Positions 1-7,839 of a stretch of DNA of 64,000 bases are shown piece after piece. Each line of letters starts with the position of its first letter. Positions within the stretch are counted from its first letter, which is position 1. Origin of the DNA: Streptomyces pseudovenezuelae. GTDB taxonomy: Bacteria; Actinomycetota; Actinomycetes; Streptomycetales; Streptomycetaceae. A program made the translations under genes and the position numbers. The stretch lies in NCBI RefSeq assembly GCF_029892565.1, contig NZ_JARXVH010000002.1, positions 784,501 through 848,500 of the forward strand. Direction: 5' to 3'. The notes beneath the pieces are model-generated. The model was not told the origin of the DNA and made no database searches. It worked only from the letters and a program-made list of their open reading frames with translations.

Positions 1-49
1 CGGGTTCCATCACGTGGGAGTCCCCCGAGTTGACCCAGATCTTCGTCAT
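1..49 (-). CDS. Amidohydrolase family protein, N-terminus only (partial at window edge)
   Basis: The complement of bases 49 to 1 reads MTKIWVNSGDSHVMEP, and the rest lies outside the window. An ATG at 49 is preceded by a good AAGGAG ribosome-binding site at about 54-59. The acidic-x-His pattern followed by a Glu-Pro (SGDSHVMEP) is the usual start of ACMSD-like amidohydrolase_2 metal-dependent hydrolases, where it supplies the first metal ligands. It resembles in type the complete amidohydrolase at 39599-40780. Only 16 codons are visible, so the family call rests on this motif and on the context. Confidence 0.6.
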   Translation of the reverse strand, partial: MTKIWVNSGDSHVMEP

Positions 50-70
50 GGCGCTCCTTCGGGTCAATGG

Positions 71-100
71 ATGCAATCAGTTAGCGATTTTAGTGGTATC
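71..100. promoter_or_regulatory. AT-rich promoter/operator element
   Basis: A short AT-rich island lies between the amidohydrolase start (49) and the end of etfA (135). It contains CAGTTAGCGATTTTAG, which resembles the element at 29561-29578 and 40821-40838 read on the other strand. It probably carries the promoter and operator of the leftward amidohydrolase gene. Confidence 0.45.
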
Positions 101-134
101 GGTCGCCGGGTGGAAGGCCGGGAGGGGGTGGAGA

Positions 135-1100
135 TCAGCTTCGACGCCGCTCGATCTCCTCCACCAGCTGCGGGAGCACCTGGAAGAGATCTCCTACGAC
201 GCCGTAATCGGCGAGTTCGAAGATGGGGGCGTCCTTGTCCTTGTTGACGGCGACGATGGTCTTGGCGGTCTGCATGCCCGCGCGGTGTTGGATCGCCCCG
301 GAGATCCCGGCGGCGAGGTAGAGCTGCGGGGAGACCTGGGTGCCGGTCTGGCCGACCTGGTGGCTGTGCGGGTACCAGCCCGCGTCGACCGCGGCGCGGG
401 ACGCCCCGACAGCCGCGCCCAGGACGTCGGCGACGCGCTCGATCACGGCGAAGTTCTCGGCGCCGTTCACACCGCGGCCGCCGGAGACGACGATGTCGGC
501 CTCGGTCAGCTCGGGGCGGTCGCCGCGCTCACGGGGTGTGCGGGACAGGACCTTCACGGTGGTGGCGGCCGGGCCGAAGGCGACGTCCCACTTCTCGACC
601 TCGGGTGTGACGGGGGCCGGTTCCGGGGCGGTTGCGTTCGGCTTCACCGTGATCACCGGTATGCCCTGGGTGATGTGTGCCGTGACCTGGTACGTCGCCG
701 CGAACACGGACTGCTCGGTGACCGGGCGGCCGTCCTCGCCCGCCGTGATGTCGACGGCGTCCGTGATCAGCCCGGACTCCAGGCGGAGCGCGACCCGTGC
801 GGCGGTCTCCTTGCCGTCCGGGCCGGACGGCAGCAGGATCGCCGCCGGGCCGGCGCTCTCGGCGATCTGGGCGAGGGCGTCGACGGCCGGAGTGACGAGG
901 AAGTCCTCGACCTCGGGTGCGTCCACGACGTACACCTTGTGTGCGCCGTACCGGCCGAGGGTCTCGGCCGCGGCGCCCGCGCCCGGCCCGAGGAAGACGG
1001 CCGACGGCTCGCCCAAGCGGCGGGCCAGGGTGAGCAGTTCGAGGGTCGGCTTGCGGACGGTGCCGTCCAGGTGATCGACGAGTACGAGGATCTCGGCCAC
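135..1100 (-). CDS. etfA: Electron transfer flavoprotein alpha subunit
   Basis: This is the 321-residue FAD-binding subunit of the ETF heterodimer, which takes electrons from acyl-CoA dehydrogenases and passes them to the membrane quinone pool. The C-terminal FAD domain (about 205-315) carries [34 protein letters not shown] and NKDKDAPIF, the family hallmarks. The open frame extends to 1358, but the start is GTG 1100: AAGGA lies just upstream at 1111-1115 and the protein then begins at the usual AEILVLVD. It follows etfB by 22 bases in the same operon. With seven acyl-CoA dehydrogenases nearby, it is most likely their dedicated electron acceptor. Confidence 0.95.
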   Translation of the reverse strand: MAEILVLVDHLDGTVRKPTLELLTLARRLGEPSAVFLGPGAGAAAETLGRYGAHKVYVVDAPEVEDFLVTPAVDALAQIAESAGPAAILLPSGPDGKETAARVALRLESGLITDAVDITAGEDGRPVTEQSVFAATYQVTAHITQGIPVITVKPNATAPEPAPVTPEVEKWDVAFGPAATTVKVLSRTPRERGDRPELTEADIVVSGGRGVNGAENFAVIERVADVLGAAVGASRAAVDAGWYPHSHQVGQTGTQVSPQLYLAAGISGAIQHRAGMQTAKTIVAVNKDKDAPIFELADYGVVGDLFQVLPQLVEEIERRRS

Positions 1101-1122
1101 GGTGCTGCGCTCCTTGGGTCGG

Positions 1123-1902
1123 TCAGACGAACTTCTTGGCGGTGAGGAACGCGGCCAGGCCGGCGTCGCCCGTGCCGTCGGCGGCGACGATCTCTCCCTT
1201 GGTGCGCGGCGGACGCCTGGCCGCGGTGTCGACGGCGGATCGCGCACCGGTCCGGCCGACCCGCTCGGTGTCGATGCCGAGATCGGCGAGGTCGAGGGTC
1301 TCCAGCGGCTTCTTCTTCGCGGCCATGATCCCCTTGAAGGAGGGGTAACGGGCGTCACCGGAACGGTCGGTCACCGACACCACGGCCGGCAGCGCGCCCT
1401 GGACCCGCACGGTCGCGGAATCGCTCTCTCGGCGGCCGGTCACCGTGCCGTCCTCGACCGTCAGTTCTTCGAGGTGGGTGACGGCGGGGACCCCGAGCCG
1501 TTCGGCCAGCAGCGCCGGTACGACGCTCATGGTGCCGTCCGTGGAGGCCATCCCGCACAGGACGAGGTCGAAGCCGTGCCGCTCGATCGCCCCGGCCAGG
1601 ACGAGTGAGGTGCCGAACGCGTCGCTGCCCTCGATGTCCTGGTCGCTCACGTGGATCGCCGAGTCGCCGCCCATCGCGAGCGCCTTGCGCAGGGCGTCCT
1701 TCGCGTCGTCGGGGCCGACGGTGAGGTAGGTGATCTCGGCCTCGACGCCCGACTCGACGATCCGCAGGGCCTGTTCGACGGCGTACTCGTCGAGTTCGGA
1801 CAGCAGCGAGTCGACCGACCCGCGGTCGTTGGTGCCGTCCTCGGTGAAGGTGCGGTCCGCCGTGGCGTCGGGCACGTGCTTCACGCAGACAACGATCTTC
1901 AC
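1123..1902 (-). CDS. etfB: Electron transfer flavoprotein beta subunit
   Basis: This is the 259-residue beta subunit of ETF, which holds AMP and forms the docking surface for dehydrogenases. It starts with MKIVVCVKHVPD and contains the ETF-beta signature region VLCGMASTDGTMSVVPALLAERLG at about 112-135. It is the first gene of an etfB-etfA operon read leftwards from an AT-rich promoter region at 1920-1950 that is shared with the rightward PaaK-like operon. The length is normal for the family (about 255-260). Confidence 0.95.
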   Translation of the reverse strand: MKIVVCVKHVPDATADRTFTEDGTNDRGSVDSLLSELDEYAVEQALRIVESGVEAEITYLTVGPDDAKDALRKALAMGGDSAIHVSDQDIEGSDAFGTSLVLAGAIERHGFDLVLCGMASTDGTMSVVPALLAERLGVPAVTHLEELTVEDGTVTGRRESDSATVRVQGALPAVVSVTDRSGDARYPSFKGIMAAKKKPLETLDLADLGIDTERVGRTGARSAVDTAARRPPRTKGEIVAADGTGDAGLAAFLTAKKFV

Positions 1903-1919
1903 ATCGCCCTCCCGAGGGT

Positions 1920-1950
1920 CTAATGAGTGCTAATAGTTAACTATATTGAT
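1920..1950. promoter_or_regulatory. Divergent promoter/operator with perfect palindrome ATAGTTAACTAT
   Basis: This AT-rich island lies between the divergent etfBA operon and the PaaK-like operon. It contains a perfect 12-base palindrome, ATAGTTAACTAT, at 1933-1944, and TAATGAGTGCTAAT beside it. The surrounding DNA is very GC rich. It is one of about 14 similar islands at operon starts in this window and a good candidate site for a GntR/FadR or TetR-type regulator. Confidence 0.55.
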
Positions 1951-2047
1951 CGAGCGAGCGCGAGAGGTCATCGGGAATCCGTCGAATTGGTTGACTGATT
2001 GCGCTGATAGCTGGAAGATCTGGGCAGCTGAGCCGCGAGGAGGCGCC

Positions 2048-3370
2048 ATGGTCGGTGACAGGGACACCGGGGACAGGTACTTCGAGCCACAGGTGGAGAC
2101 CATGTCCCGCGACCTGCTGCGGGCACGGCAGGAAGAGCGGGTGGTCGAACTCGTCGAGTACGCCTACGGCAACTCCGCCTTCTACCGCGCGCTCTGGGAC
2201 GAGCACGGGGTGCACCCGCGCGACATCCGCTCCCTGGACGACTTCCGGGCACGTATCCCGTTCATCACCAAGGACATGGTGCGCGCCCACCGGGCCCGCA
2301 CCGGCGATCCCTTCGGCGGGCTGCTCTGCGTCCCGACCGAGGAGCTGACCTCCGTCTCCTCCAGTTCGGGCACCACCGGCGATCCGGAGTTCTTCGCCGA
2401 GATCTGGGAGGGCGCGCCGCCCCTGGTCACCGCGCAGGTGCGTGACCTGTGGGAACTCGGCCTCAGGCCCGGGGACCGGGTGCTGAGCCCGCCCGGCACC
2501 TTCCGCAACCTCATGGACCCCGGCTACCAGGCGCTCGGCGCGGTCGTCATCGAGGTGGACACCTGGCTCGGGAAGATGGACGAGGTCGTCGAGGCCCTGC
2601 GCACCTACCGCCCGGCCTACCTGCAGATGATGTATCCGCAGATGGTGGAGCTGGAGCACCTGGCCGGCAAGACGGATCTCAAGGAGGCGTTCTCCTCCCT
2701 CAAGGGCGCCTCCTGCGCCGGGCAGCCCCTCAGCCGGAAGATGCGCGAGCGGATCCGCGAGGACTGGGGCATCGACGTCTACGAGTACACCAGCGCCGCC
2801 GACACCGGCACCGCCTGGGAGTGCCGCGAACACGACGGCTTCCACCTCTGGGAGGACACCGTCTTCGCGGAGTGCGTCGAGGTCGACCAGCACGGCTGGC
2901 GCGACGCGGCAAAGGGCGACCTCGGCGAACTCGTCGCCACCGACCTCGACAACCGGGCCGCACCGCTGATCCGTTACCGCAGCGAGGATCTCGTCCGCCT
3001 GTCCCGGGACCGCTGCGGTTGCGGGCGCACCCACGCCCGGATGTGGGTGGCCGGCAGGCGCGGCGACGAAACCCTGGTCCAGGGGCGCTCCGTGGTCCTG
3101 CGGGACATCTGGCAGGCGGTCGAGGACCAGCCCGAGACCGTGGCGGGCGTCTTCCAGATCGTCCGGAACGGGCGCGAGGTCGACGAACTGCGGCTGCGCG
3201 TCGGCTACGACCCCCGTCTCACCGACGACGTCGACGCCCTGGCCGGACGCCTGGGCGAGGCCGTGCGCGAGCGGACCGGCGTCAAGCCGGTGCTCGACAT
3301 GCGCACCGAGGAGGACCTGTTGAAAACCATGACCAGCGTCGCCAAGTTCCCCCGGGTGGTGAAGAGTTGA
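2048..3370 (+). CDS. Phenylacetate-CoA ligase (PaaK)-like AMP-forming ligase
   Basis: This 440-residue protein belongs to the PaaK branch of adenylate-forming enzymes, which make acyl- or aryl-CoA from acid, ATP and CoA. The ATP-binding loop SSSSGTTGDPEFF is at about 104-116. A YTSAADTGTAWEC stretch in the middle and a CGCGRTHARMW motif near the C-terminus are PaaK-like. The frame opens at 1946, but ATG 2048 is preceded by GAGGAGG and gives the normal family length, so it was chosen. It heads a seven-gene rightward operon and overlaps the next start by one base. The substrate is unknown; the context suggests a steroid- or lipid-like or cyclic acid. Confidence 0.85.
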   Translation: MVGDRDTGDRYFEPQVETMSRDLLRARQEERVVELVEYAYGNSAFYRALWDEHGVHPRDIRSLDDFRARIPFITKDMVRAHRARTGDPFGGLLCVPTEELTSVSSSSGTTGDPEFFAEIWEGAPPLVTAQVRDLWELGLRPGDRVLSPPGTFRNLMDPGYQALGAVVIEVDTWLGKMDEVVEALRTYRPAYLQMMYPQMVELEHLAGKTDLKEAFSSLKGASCAGQPLSRKMRERIREDWGIDVYEYTSAADTGTAWECREHDGFHLWEDTVFAECVEVDQHGWRDAAKGDLGELVATDLDNRAAPLIRYRSEDLVRLSRDRCGCGRTHARMWVAGRRGDETLVQGRSVVLRDIWQAVEDQPETVAGVFQIVRNGREVDELRLRVGYDPRLTDDVDALAGRLGEAVRERTGVKPVLDMRTEEDLLKTMTSVAKFPRVVKS

Positions 3371-4101
3371 TGTCCCGCGCCGACACCCTGGCCCGGGCCC
3401 GGACCCTCGACCGGCCCGAACTCGCCTACCTCGTACGCTTCCCCACCTCCGACGGCATCCGGGACATGGAACTGACCTGGGCGGAGCTCGCCCGCGACAC
3501 CGACTGGGTCACCGCCCGGCTGCGGGACCACGGCCTGGCCGCCGGGCAGCGGGCCCTGCTGACCACCTCCGGCTTCGAGGGCTTCTGGGGCCACGCGGTG
3601 ATCGGCGCCCTGCGCACGCTGAAGGTGACGTACGGCATCGCCGAGGCGATGGGCTGGGACCATCGCCGGACCGCGGTCTTCCACCGCGAACTCGACCCGC
3701 ACGCGGTCATCGGCCTGTCGGCGGAGACCCTGGAGGGGCTGGCCGGCGCGGCCGACATCGCTGAGATGTTCCGGTCGACACCCGTCGTGCTGGCCCGGCC
3801 CGCCGCCGTACCGGTACTGCGTGGGGTGGGCGTGTCCGCCGCCCTGATCACGGCCGTCGGACCGGCCCTCGCACTTGAGTGCCCCGAGCGAGGTGGCGCG
3901 CACGTCAACGCCGCCGAGTGGCGGGTCGGCGTGCGGGAGGGGCAGCTGTCCGTGGCGGCGGGGGAGGGGCGTACCTCGCTGCTTCCCGAGACCCCGCTCG
4001 GCATCGCCGGGCGGGTGATCACCGGCCGCTGCGCCTGTGGCAGCGAGGACCCGCGGGTCCTGTTCGCCGAGGCCGACCAGTCAACGTCATCGAGGAGTTG
4101 A
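3370..4101 (+). CDS. Degenerate PaaK-like/adenylate-forming partner protein, function unknown
   Basis: This protein of 243 residues is translationally coupled to the PaaK-like ligase (TGATG overlap). The N-terminal third (LTWAELARDTDWVTARLRD, then a GFEGFWGHAVIGALRTL stretch) looks like the N-terminal lobe of acyl-CoA synthetases. The C-terminal CACGSEDPRVLF resembles the CGCGRTH element of PaaK. No SGTTG nucleotide loop and no catalytic-lysine motif were seen, and it is about half the normal length. It may be a regulatory or structural partner of the ligase, or a decayed copy; the intact frame and tight coupling favour the former. Not assigned to a named family. Confidence 0.6.
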   Translation: MSRADTLARARTLDRPELAYLVRFPTSDGIRDMELTWAELARDTDWVTARLRDHGLAAGQRALLTTSGFEGFWGHAVIGALRTLKVTYGIAEAMGWDHRRTAVFHRELDPHAVIGLSAETLEGLAGAADIAEMFRSTPVVLARPAAVPVLRGVGVSAALITAVGPALALECPERGGAHVNAAEWRVGVREGQLSVAAGEGRTSLLPETPLGIAGRVITGRCACGSEDPRVLFAEADQSTSSRS

Positions 4102-4103
4102 GG

Positions 4104-5015
4104 ATGTCCGAAGGAGTGGCAGACGGCCGGGTCGTGGTCGTCACCGGCGCCGGCAACGGGATCGGCCGGGCGCACGCCCTGGCGTTCGCCGCGCACGGGG
4201 CGAAGGTCGTGGTCAACGACCTGGGCGGAGCGCGTGACGGAGCGGGCGCCTCGGCCGGGCCCGCCCAGACCGTGGTCGACGAGATCGTCGCGGCCGGCGG
4301 AGAGGCGGTGGCCAACACGGACGACATCTCCGCCTGGGACGGCGCCGGCCGGCTCGTCCGACAGGCCGTGGACACCTACGGCGGCCTGGACGTCCTGGTC
4401 AACAACGCAGGCATTCTGCGGGACCGGATGATCGTGTCGATGACCGAGCGGGACTGGGACGGTGTGATCGCCGTCCACCTCAAGGGCAGCTTCGCCACCC
4501 TGCACCACGCCGCCGCGTACTGGCGCGAGCGTGCCAAGTCCGGTCACGGCAACGACGCCCGGGTGATCAACACGACCTCCCCGTCCGGCATCTTCGGCAA
4601 CCCCGGCCAGTCGAACTACGGCTCGGCCAAGGCCGGCATCGCGAGCCTCACCGTGATCGCCGCTGCCGAACTCGCCCGCTACGGCGTGACGGTGAACGCC
4701 ATCGCCCCCACCGCGCTCACCCGGCTGACCGAGGACATCGAGATGATGAAACGGGCCGCCGAGGCCCAGGACCTCACCCCCGAAGCCATCTCGCCGCTCG
4801 TGGTGTGGCTCGGCTCGGCCGCCTCGCGCGAGGTCACCGGCCGGGTCTTCGGCGTCGTCGGCAACCGCATCACGGTCCTGGAGGGCTGGGTCAACGGCCC
4901 CGGCGCGAGCGCGGAGTCGCGTTGGACACCGGAGGAGCTGACCTCGGTCGTCCCGAACCTGGTCGCCAAGGCGGCGCCGAACGCCGACGCACTCGGCAAC
5001 CGGAACGGGGCGTGA
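4104..5015 (+). CDS. SDR-family 3-hydroxyacyl-CoA dehydrogenase-like protein
   Basis: This short-chain dehydrogenase has 303 residues. It has the NAD(P) motif TGAGNGIGRAHA near the N-terminus, NNAGILRD and the catalytic NYGSAKAG. The insertion around NDLGGARDG and the long C-terminal tail resemble the (3R)-hydroxyacyl-CoA dehydrogenase domain of peroxisomal multifunctional enzyme 2. Such proteins oxidise a 3-hydroxyacyl-CoA to the 3-oxoacyl-CoA. The start ATG 4104 follows GGAGTTGAGG, 3 bases after the previous stop. A close paralogue lies at 10722-11633. Confidence 0.88.
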   Translation: MSEGVADGRVVVVTGAGNGIGRAHALAFAAHGAKVVVNDLGGARDGAGASAGPAQTVVDEIVAAGGEAVANTDDISAWDGAGRLVRQAVDTYGGLDVLVNNAGILRDRMIVSMTERDWDGVIAVHLKGSFATLHHAAAYWRERAKSGHGNDARVINTTSPSGIFGNPGQSNYGSAKAGIASLTVIAAAELARYGVTVNAIAPTALTRLTEDIEMMKRAAEAQDLTPEAISPLVVWLGSAASREVTGRVFGVVGNRITVLEGWVNGPGASAESRWTPEELTSVVPNLVAKAAPNADALGNRNGA

Positions 5016-5016
5016 G

Positions 5017-5460
5017 ATGACGACTACTCAAAAACCCGTCGCAGAAGGCCTGTTCACCTGGCCGCCCGACGGGAGCGCGCCTCTCCGGCTCATCGGCTCC
5101 GAATGCGTGGCCTGCGCCCTGGTGAGCTTCCCCGCCGCCCAGGACTGCGTCCGGTGCGCGAGCGCGGAATCAAAGGAACGGCTGCTGGCGGAGCGCGGGA
5201 CGCTCTGGACGTACACCACCCAGAACTTCCGGCCGCCGTCCCCGCCGTACGACGGTCCCGAGGCCTTCGAGCCGTACGCCGTCGGATACATCGAACTCCC
5301 CGGCGAGCTGCTGGTGGAAGCCCGCCTCACCGAACAGGATCCGGAGAAGCTCAGGATCGGGCAGGAAATGCGGCTGACGCTCGTGCCCTACACCGTGCAG
5401 GACGACGGCACCGAGGTCGTGACGTTCGCGTTCGCCCCGGCCGAGGAGGAGACACCGTGA
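5017..5460 (+). CDS. DUF35 zinc-ribbon/OB-fold protein (Ltp partner)
   Basis: This 147-residue protein is of the DUF35 type, with an N-terminal rubredoxin-like zinc ribbon and an OB fold that binds CoA. The zinc ligands are visible as CVAC and CVRC at about 29-47. DUF35 proteins partner thiolase-superfamily enzymes; in steroid side-chain degradation the DUF35 domain of ChsH2 supports the Ltp2 aldolase. It starts 1 base after the SDR stop and overlaps the following Ltp gene by GTGA, which supports a 1:1 complex with it. Confidence 0.88.
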   Translation: MTTTQKPVAEGLFTWPPDGSAPLRLIGSECVACALVSFPAAQDCVRCASAESKERLLAERGTLWTYTTQNFRPPSPPYDGPEAFEPYAVGYIELPGELLVEARLTEQDPEKLRIGQEMRLTLVPYTVQDDGTEVVTFAFAPAEEETP

Positions 5461-6605
5461 CCGAGGCCGTCATCATCGGCGTGGGGCTTCACCCCTTCGG
5501 CCGGTTCCCCGGGAAGCCGGCACTGGACATGGGCGCGGACGCGGTACGCCTCGCGCTTGCCGACGCGGGCGTCAACTGGCCGCAGATCCAGGGCGGTTAC
5601 ATCGGCAGCTACGAGGTCGCCAACCCCGACGCCATCGTCGCCCGGCTCGGCCTGACCGGCGTACCCCTGCGCGGGGTGTTCAACGGCTGTGCCACGGCCG
5701 GTACGGCGGTGGCGCTGGCCGCCCGTTCCATCGAGACCGGCGAGCACGATCTGGCCATCGCGATCGGCCTGGACAAGCATCCGCGCGGAGCCTTCGCAGC
5801 CGACCCGTCCGTCGCGGGCATCCCCTCCTGGTACGGGCAGACCGGCCTCTTCCTCACCACGCACTTCTTCGGCATGAAGATCAACCGCTACATGCACGAC
5901 CACGGCATCTCGCACGAGACCCTGGCGCGGGTGGCGGCCAAGAACTTCGGCAACGCGGCCCGGAACGAGAAGGCCTGGCGCCGTACTCCGCTGTCCGTGG
6001 CGGAGATCCTCGCCTCGCCGGTTCTCAACCACCCCCTCCGCCAGTACATGTACTGCGGCCCGGACGAGGGCGCCGCGGCCCTCGTGCTGTGCCGGGCCGA
6101 CCAGGCCCACAAGTACACCGGGAAGCCCGTACGGATCCGGTCCACCGCCCTGCGAAGCCGCCGGCTCGGCGCCTTCGAGGTGCAGAGCCCGTCCTTCCCG
6201 GTCGGGGAGATCGTGGCGAGCCCGACCGTGGACGCCTCGCGGGAGGCGTACGAACGCGCGGGCATCGGACCCGAGGACGTCGACGTCGCCCAACTCCAGG
6301 ACACCGACGCCGGGTCGGAGGTCATCCACATGGCCGAGAACGGCCTCTGCAAGGACGGCGAGCAGGAACGCCTCATCGCCGAGGGCGCCACCGAGATCGG
6401 CGGCAGGCTCCCGGTCAACACCGACGGCGGACTGCTCGGCAACGGCGAACCGATCGGCGCGTCCGGACTGCGCCAGATCCACGAGATCGTCCTCCAACTG
6501 CGCGGCACGGCGAAAGACCGGCAGATCCCCGGCACGCCACGCGTCGGCTACACCCACCTGTACGGCGCGCCCGGCGTGTCGGCGGTCACCATCCTGAGCA
6601 CCTGA
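5457..6605 (+). CDS. Lipid-transfer-protein-type thiolase/aldolase (Ltp)
   Basis: This 382-residue SCP-2-type thiolase-superfamily protein starts at GTG 5457, coupled to the DUF35 gene. A Cys is kept at about 78 (NGCATAG), but the two catalytic histidine positions are changed: the usual HDCFT is QDTDAG and the usual GHPIGASG is GEPIGASG. The C-terminal Cys loop is YGAPGVSA. Loss of these residues fits an Ltp2-type retro-aldolase acting with DUF35, or another non-thiolase role, rather than beta-ketothiolysis. The gene order (SDR, DUF35, Ltp, paired dehydrogenases) parallels actinobacterial steroid side-chain modules. The reaction is inferred from family and context. Confidence 0.8.
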   Translation: MTEAVIIGVGLHPFGRFPGKPALDMGADAVRLALADAGVNWPQIQGGYIGSYEVANPDAIVARLGLTGVPLRGVFNGCATAGTAVALAARSIETGEHDLAIAIGLDKHPRGAFAADPSVAGIPSWYGQTGLFLTTHFFGMKINRYMHDHGISHETLARVAAKNFGNAARNEKAWRRTPLSVAEILASPVLNHPLRQYMYCGPDEGAAALVLCRADQAHKYTGKPVRIRSTALRSRRLGAFEVQSPSFPVGEIVASPTVDASREAYERAGIGPEDVDVAQLQDTDAGSEVIHMAENGLCKDGEQERLIAEGATEIGGRLPVNTDGGLLGNGEPIGASGLRQIHEIVLQLRGTAKDRQIPGTPRVGYTHLYGAPGVSAVTILST

Positions 6606-6618
6606 GGGCAGAGCGGAC

Positions 6619-7839
6619 ATGGCAGACGACATACAGGACTTCGCGGCCGAGGCACGCGCCTTCCTCGACGCCCACGCGGCCAAGGCCCCCGACCCCACCG
6701 CCGTGACCTGGGGCGAGGGCGACGACTCGATGGCGTACTTCAGCAGCCTCCCGCCCGAGGCGGAACGGGAGCATGTGCAGCGGGCGCGAGACTGGCAGCG
6801 CATCCGCCACGAGAACGGCTTCGGCTGGATCACCGGCCCGACGGAGTACGGCGGCCGGGGCCTGACCCCCGTCCACGACCTGGTCTACGACGCCGTCGAG
6901 TCCGAGTACGACGTCGCCGACACCGGCGTGCTCAGCGTGATCGGCCTCGGCATGATCGGACCGACGATCCTCGCCCACGCCCAACCGACCGTCAAGGAGC
7001 GGTGGTTGCCCGCGATGTACCGCGGGGACGCCGTCGCCTGCCAGCTGTTCAGCGAACCCGGCGCGGGATCCGACCTGGCGAGCGTGGCCACCCGGGCGGT
7101 CCGGGAGGGCGACGAGTGGGTGCTGAACGGCCAGAAGGTGTGGACCTCGGTCGCCCAGCACAGCCAGATCGGGCTCGCGCTCACCCGCACGAACCCGGAC
7201 GCGCCCAAGCACCGAGGGATCACGGCCTTCCTGGTCCCGATGGACGCCCCCGGCGTCGAGGTCAGACCGCTGCGGCAGATGACCGGCGGCGCGGACTTCA
7301 ACGAGGTCTTCCTCACCGACGTCCGCATCCCCGACGACCACCGGCTCGGCGACGTTGACGGCGGCTGGACCGTCGCCCTGACCACCCTGATGAACGAGCG
7401 CGCGACCGTCGGCAGCGAAGGCGCGGGACCGGTGGCCGCCGCGCTGTCCCCGGACCACCTCTCGGCCCTGATGCGCGCCACCTGGACCTGGGACGACCGC
7501 GCCCTGCGCGCCCGGCTCGCGGAACTCCTCGTGGAGGCCCTCGCCACCCGGCACCTCAACACCCGCGCCCTGCGCACGCTCCGCGCCGGGGGCACACCGG
7601 GCCCCGAGATGTCCGTCTCGAAGCTGATGTACGGCCAGAACCTCACCCACGCCGCGCACTTCGTGTCCGACGTCCTCGGACCCCGGATCATCGCCGACAC
7701 CGGGCAGTGGGGCACCTACGCCTGGTCCGAACTGCTCCTCGCCACCCCGGCGTTGCGCATCCTCGGCGGCACCGAGGAGATCATGAAGAACATCCTCGCG
7801 GAACGCGTCCTCGGACTGCCCAAGGAGGTGCGGTCATGA
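6619..7839 (+). CDS. Acyl-CoA dehydrogenase, alpha-type subunit of a tandem pair
   Basis: This flavoprotein of 406 residues is predicted to introduce a 2,3 double bond into an acyl-CoA. The substrate/FAD region FSEPGAGSDLAS and NGQKVWTS are present in the middle, and the C-terminus ends GGTEEIMKNILAERVLGLP. At the position of the MCAD catalytic Glu (YEGT) it has Gly, so the base would have to sit elsewhere, as in IVD/LCAD-type enzymes. The stop overlaps the next start as ATGA, and that neighbour is a shorter, diverged acyl-CoA dehydrogenase. This is the arrangement of alpha2-beta2 heteromeric enzymes such as mycobacterial ChsE4-ChsE5. Confidence 0.9.
   Translation: MADDIQDFAAEARAFLDAHAAKAPDPTAVTWGEGDDSMAYFSSLPPEAEREHVQRARDWQRIRHENGFGWITGPTEYGGRGLTPVHDLVYDAVESEYDVADTGVLSVIGLGMIGPTILAHAQPTVKERWLPAMYRGDAVACQLFSEPGAGSDLASVATRAVREGDEWVLNGQKVWTSVAQHSQIGLALTRTNPDAPKHRGITAFLVPMDAPGVEVRPLRQMTGGADFNEVFLTDVRIPDDHRLGDVDGGWTVALTTLMNERATVGSEGAGPVAAALSPDHLSALMRATWTWDDRALRARLAELLVEALATRHLNTRALRTLRAGGTPGPEMSVSKLMYGQNLTHAAHFVSDVLGPRIIADTGQWGTYAWSELLLATPALRILGGTEEIMKNILAERVLGLPKEVRS

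Noticed and set aside
1101..1358. Upstream extension of etfA to 1358
   Set aside because: It would overlap etfB by more than 200 bases and has low-complexity Arg/Ser/Pro-rich sequence. GTG 1100 has a ribosome site and starts the conserved domain.
1933..1944. KstR-type steroid regulator site
   Set aside because: The palindrome ATAGTTAACTAT does not match the KstR consensus (AAC-N2-GTT core) as known in mycobacteria, and no KstR-like gene is in the window.
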